Below, one piece after another: positions 6,725-7,676 of a DNA stretch of 7,676 bases. A model generated the notes under the pieces. That model did no database searches and was not told where the DNA came from. It saw nothing but the letters and a program-made list of their open reading frames with translations. Position 1 is the stretch's first letter, and each line of letters starts with the position of its first letter. The DNA lies in the NCBI GenBank assembly GCA_030643125.1, contig DAOWML010000101.1, positions 1 through 7,676 of the forward strand, given 5' to 3'. Made by a program: the position numbers and the translations under genes. This DNA is from Bacteroidales bacterium (lineage in GTDB: Bacteria > Bacteroidota > Bacteroidia > Bacteroidales > UBA12077).

Positions 6725-7676
6725 TTATTCGTTATTTCCTCCATTTGGAGCTTCTGCACTTGAAGGCAGTTCTAATCCATATCCTTGTTTAGCATCAGCT
6801 TTTTTGAGTAAGAAAGCTAAGAATATAGCAACAACTCCTAAACCTACTAACATTAATATAGGTGTAGTATAATTAAACGAAGGTATTTCGTGTGTTACCT
6901 GCTGCATTTCCTGCATAATACCACTTATCTCAACATTGCTTAATCCTTGTGCTTCTAAAGATTGTCTTGTTGCTTCCATTTTCGCAACAACTTCCGGATT
7001 GGTTTTATCGAGCACCCATCCAATTCCTTTAAAGAAAACATTTAGTCCCCAGTTCTGGATTGTAAACATTACAGCATAAGCTGTTCCCAACCTGTTTTCG
7101 GCAACAATTTTTGCAACAGAAGGCCACATGGCAGCAGGAACAAGAGAAAATGCAATTCCAAGAGCTAATAATCCTAAATATCCAAGGGTAATACTATTAA
7201 ATACTGATAAGGCTAAATGCGCGAAAATCAATAATAATGCACCTAAAATCATCAATGATGCTGCTTTCCCTTTTTTATCAACAAGATTCCCAAAAATTGG
7301 TGTAAATAATATTGAACCTAACGGAATTAAACTTGCAGTTTTTGGGCCATTCTTTAACCACATACCAAAAGTATCGGCAAACGAAGAAATAAAGGTTACA
7401 AATAATACTAAAATAACTATAATAGAAAAAATCTTAGTACTTTTCTTTTTTATATTTGAAGGAACCAACGTTATGGCTAAAGCAAAAATAAATAGCCCAA
7501 GATAAATTGATAAGTTACCTAAAGTTTTGCTCCCCAATACCATTATAGTTGCACTCTCGGGAAGATTATATGTAAAATTGAATTTATTAATTAAAAGATC
7601 CGGAGCATATTGCATAAATGGAAATACTGCAGAATAAAATGTTACGCAAAGTAATGCAATTAAAAGAAATGACCTG
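6725..7676 (-). CDS. Second MFSD1-like MFS transporter, C-terminal half (5' partial), with extra membrane hairpin
   Basis: The frame is open through 7676, so the gene starts outside the window and the Met at 7615 is internal. The codons before it read RSFLLIALLC then VTFYSAVFPF, aligning with residues 251-270 of the neighbouring transporter; about 250 residues are missing and the full protein may be near 565. Counting from Met7615, shared landmarks are LVDKKGK (111-117), GIAFSLVPAAMWP (153-165), and GTAY with IQNWGL (177-191). Two features are absent from the neighbour. About 71 residues (roughly 21-91) are inserted after the seventh helix and hold two hydrophobic segments (about 34-52 and 62-80) joined by a basic KKKSTK turn. 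About 34 extra polar residues (209-242) lie between the last two helices. It should be an inner-membrane transporter with about 14 helices. Substrate is unknown; a peptide is a guess from the paralogue. The C-terminus is polar and Gly/Asn/Glu rich. The gene is upstream of the neighbour in the same direction, with a hairpin between. Confidence 0.87.
   Translation of the reverse strand, partial: RSFLLIALLCVTFYSAVFPFMQYAPDLLINKFNFTYNLPESATIMVLGSKTLGNLSIYLGLFIFALAITLVPSNIKKKSTKIFSIIVILVLFVTFISSFADTFGMWLKNGPKTASLIPLGSILFTPIFGNLVDKKGKAASLMILGALLLIFAHLALSVFNSITLGYLGLLALGIAFSLVPAAMWPSVAKIVAENRLGTAYAVMFTIQNWGLNVFFKGIGWVLDKTNPEVVAKMEATRQSLEAQGLSNVEISGIMQEMQQVTHEIPSFNYTTPILMLVGLGVVAIFLAFLLKKADAKQGYGLELPSSAEAPNGGNNE

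Noticed and set aside
7128..7505. 125-codon plus-strand open frame opposite the second transporter
   Set aside because: It is fully antisense to conserved membrane segments of the paralogue pair, and its Lys/Asn-rich product matches nothing I recognise.
7613..7615. ATG at 7615 as the start of the second transporter
   Set aside because: The 20 codons upstream continue the helix-7 alignment with the neighbouring paralogue, so this Met is internal.

Overview
The window reads as chromosomal DNA of a low-GC member of the Bacteroidota. The reasons are the strongly A/T-rich third positions and intergenic regions, A-rich rather than Shine-Dalgarno-like stretches before the starts, and protein sequences that look like the Bacteroidales/Marinilabiliales branch. 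The order-level placement is an impression, not a demonstration. There are no rRNA, tRNA, CRISPR or insertion-sequence signatures, and both outer genes run off the window.

Layout. (1) 1-1277, plus strand: C-terminal part of a membrane-spanning ABC exporter with a complete ATPase domain, probably of the bacteriocin/peptide (C39-peptidase) type. (2) 1281-1964, minus strand: a TruC-type tRNA pseudouridine synthase, convergent with the exporter and separated from it by 3 bp. (3) 1965-2222: a divergent A/T-rich intergenic region with a short tandem repeat and an imperfect palindrome. (4) 2223-5210, plus strand: a 995-residue M16C metallopeptidase of the presequence-protease (PreP) type, carrying a lipoprotein signal peptide. 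(5) 5233-5257: a strong hairpin that can serve as terminator for the genes on both sides. (6) 5276-6631, minus strand: a 451-residue major facilitator transporter resembling MFSD1, the animal lysosomal dipeptide transporter. (7) 6725-7676, minus strand: the C-terminal half of a second, paralogous transporter with two extra predicted membrane segments and an enlarged periplasmic loop.

Working together. The PreP-like lipoprotein should cut unfolded oligopeptides in the cell envelope. The MFSD1-like transporters beside it could move small peptides across the inner membrane. This link rests on family resemblance and proximity only: the peptidase and transporter genes converge and are not one operon. 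The ABC exporter and the RNA modification gene look unrelated to this pair.

Most of the window is ordinary core-genome content. The points most worth following are the membrane hairpin inserted in the second transporter, conservation in the first transporter of the acidic and arginine residues that I recall as dipeptide contacts in MFSD1, and the placement of a PreP-type protease behind a lipoprotein signal.
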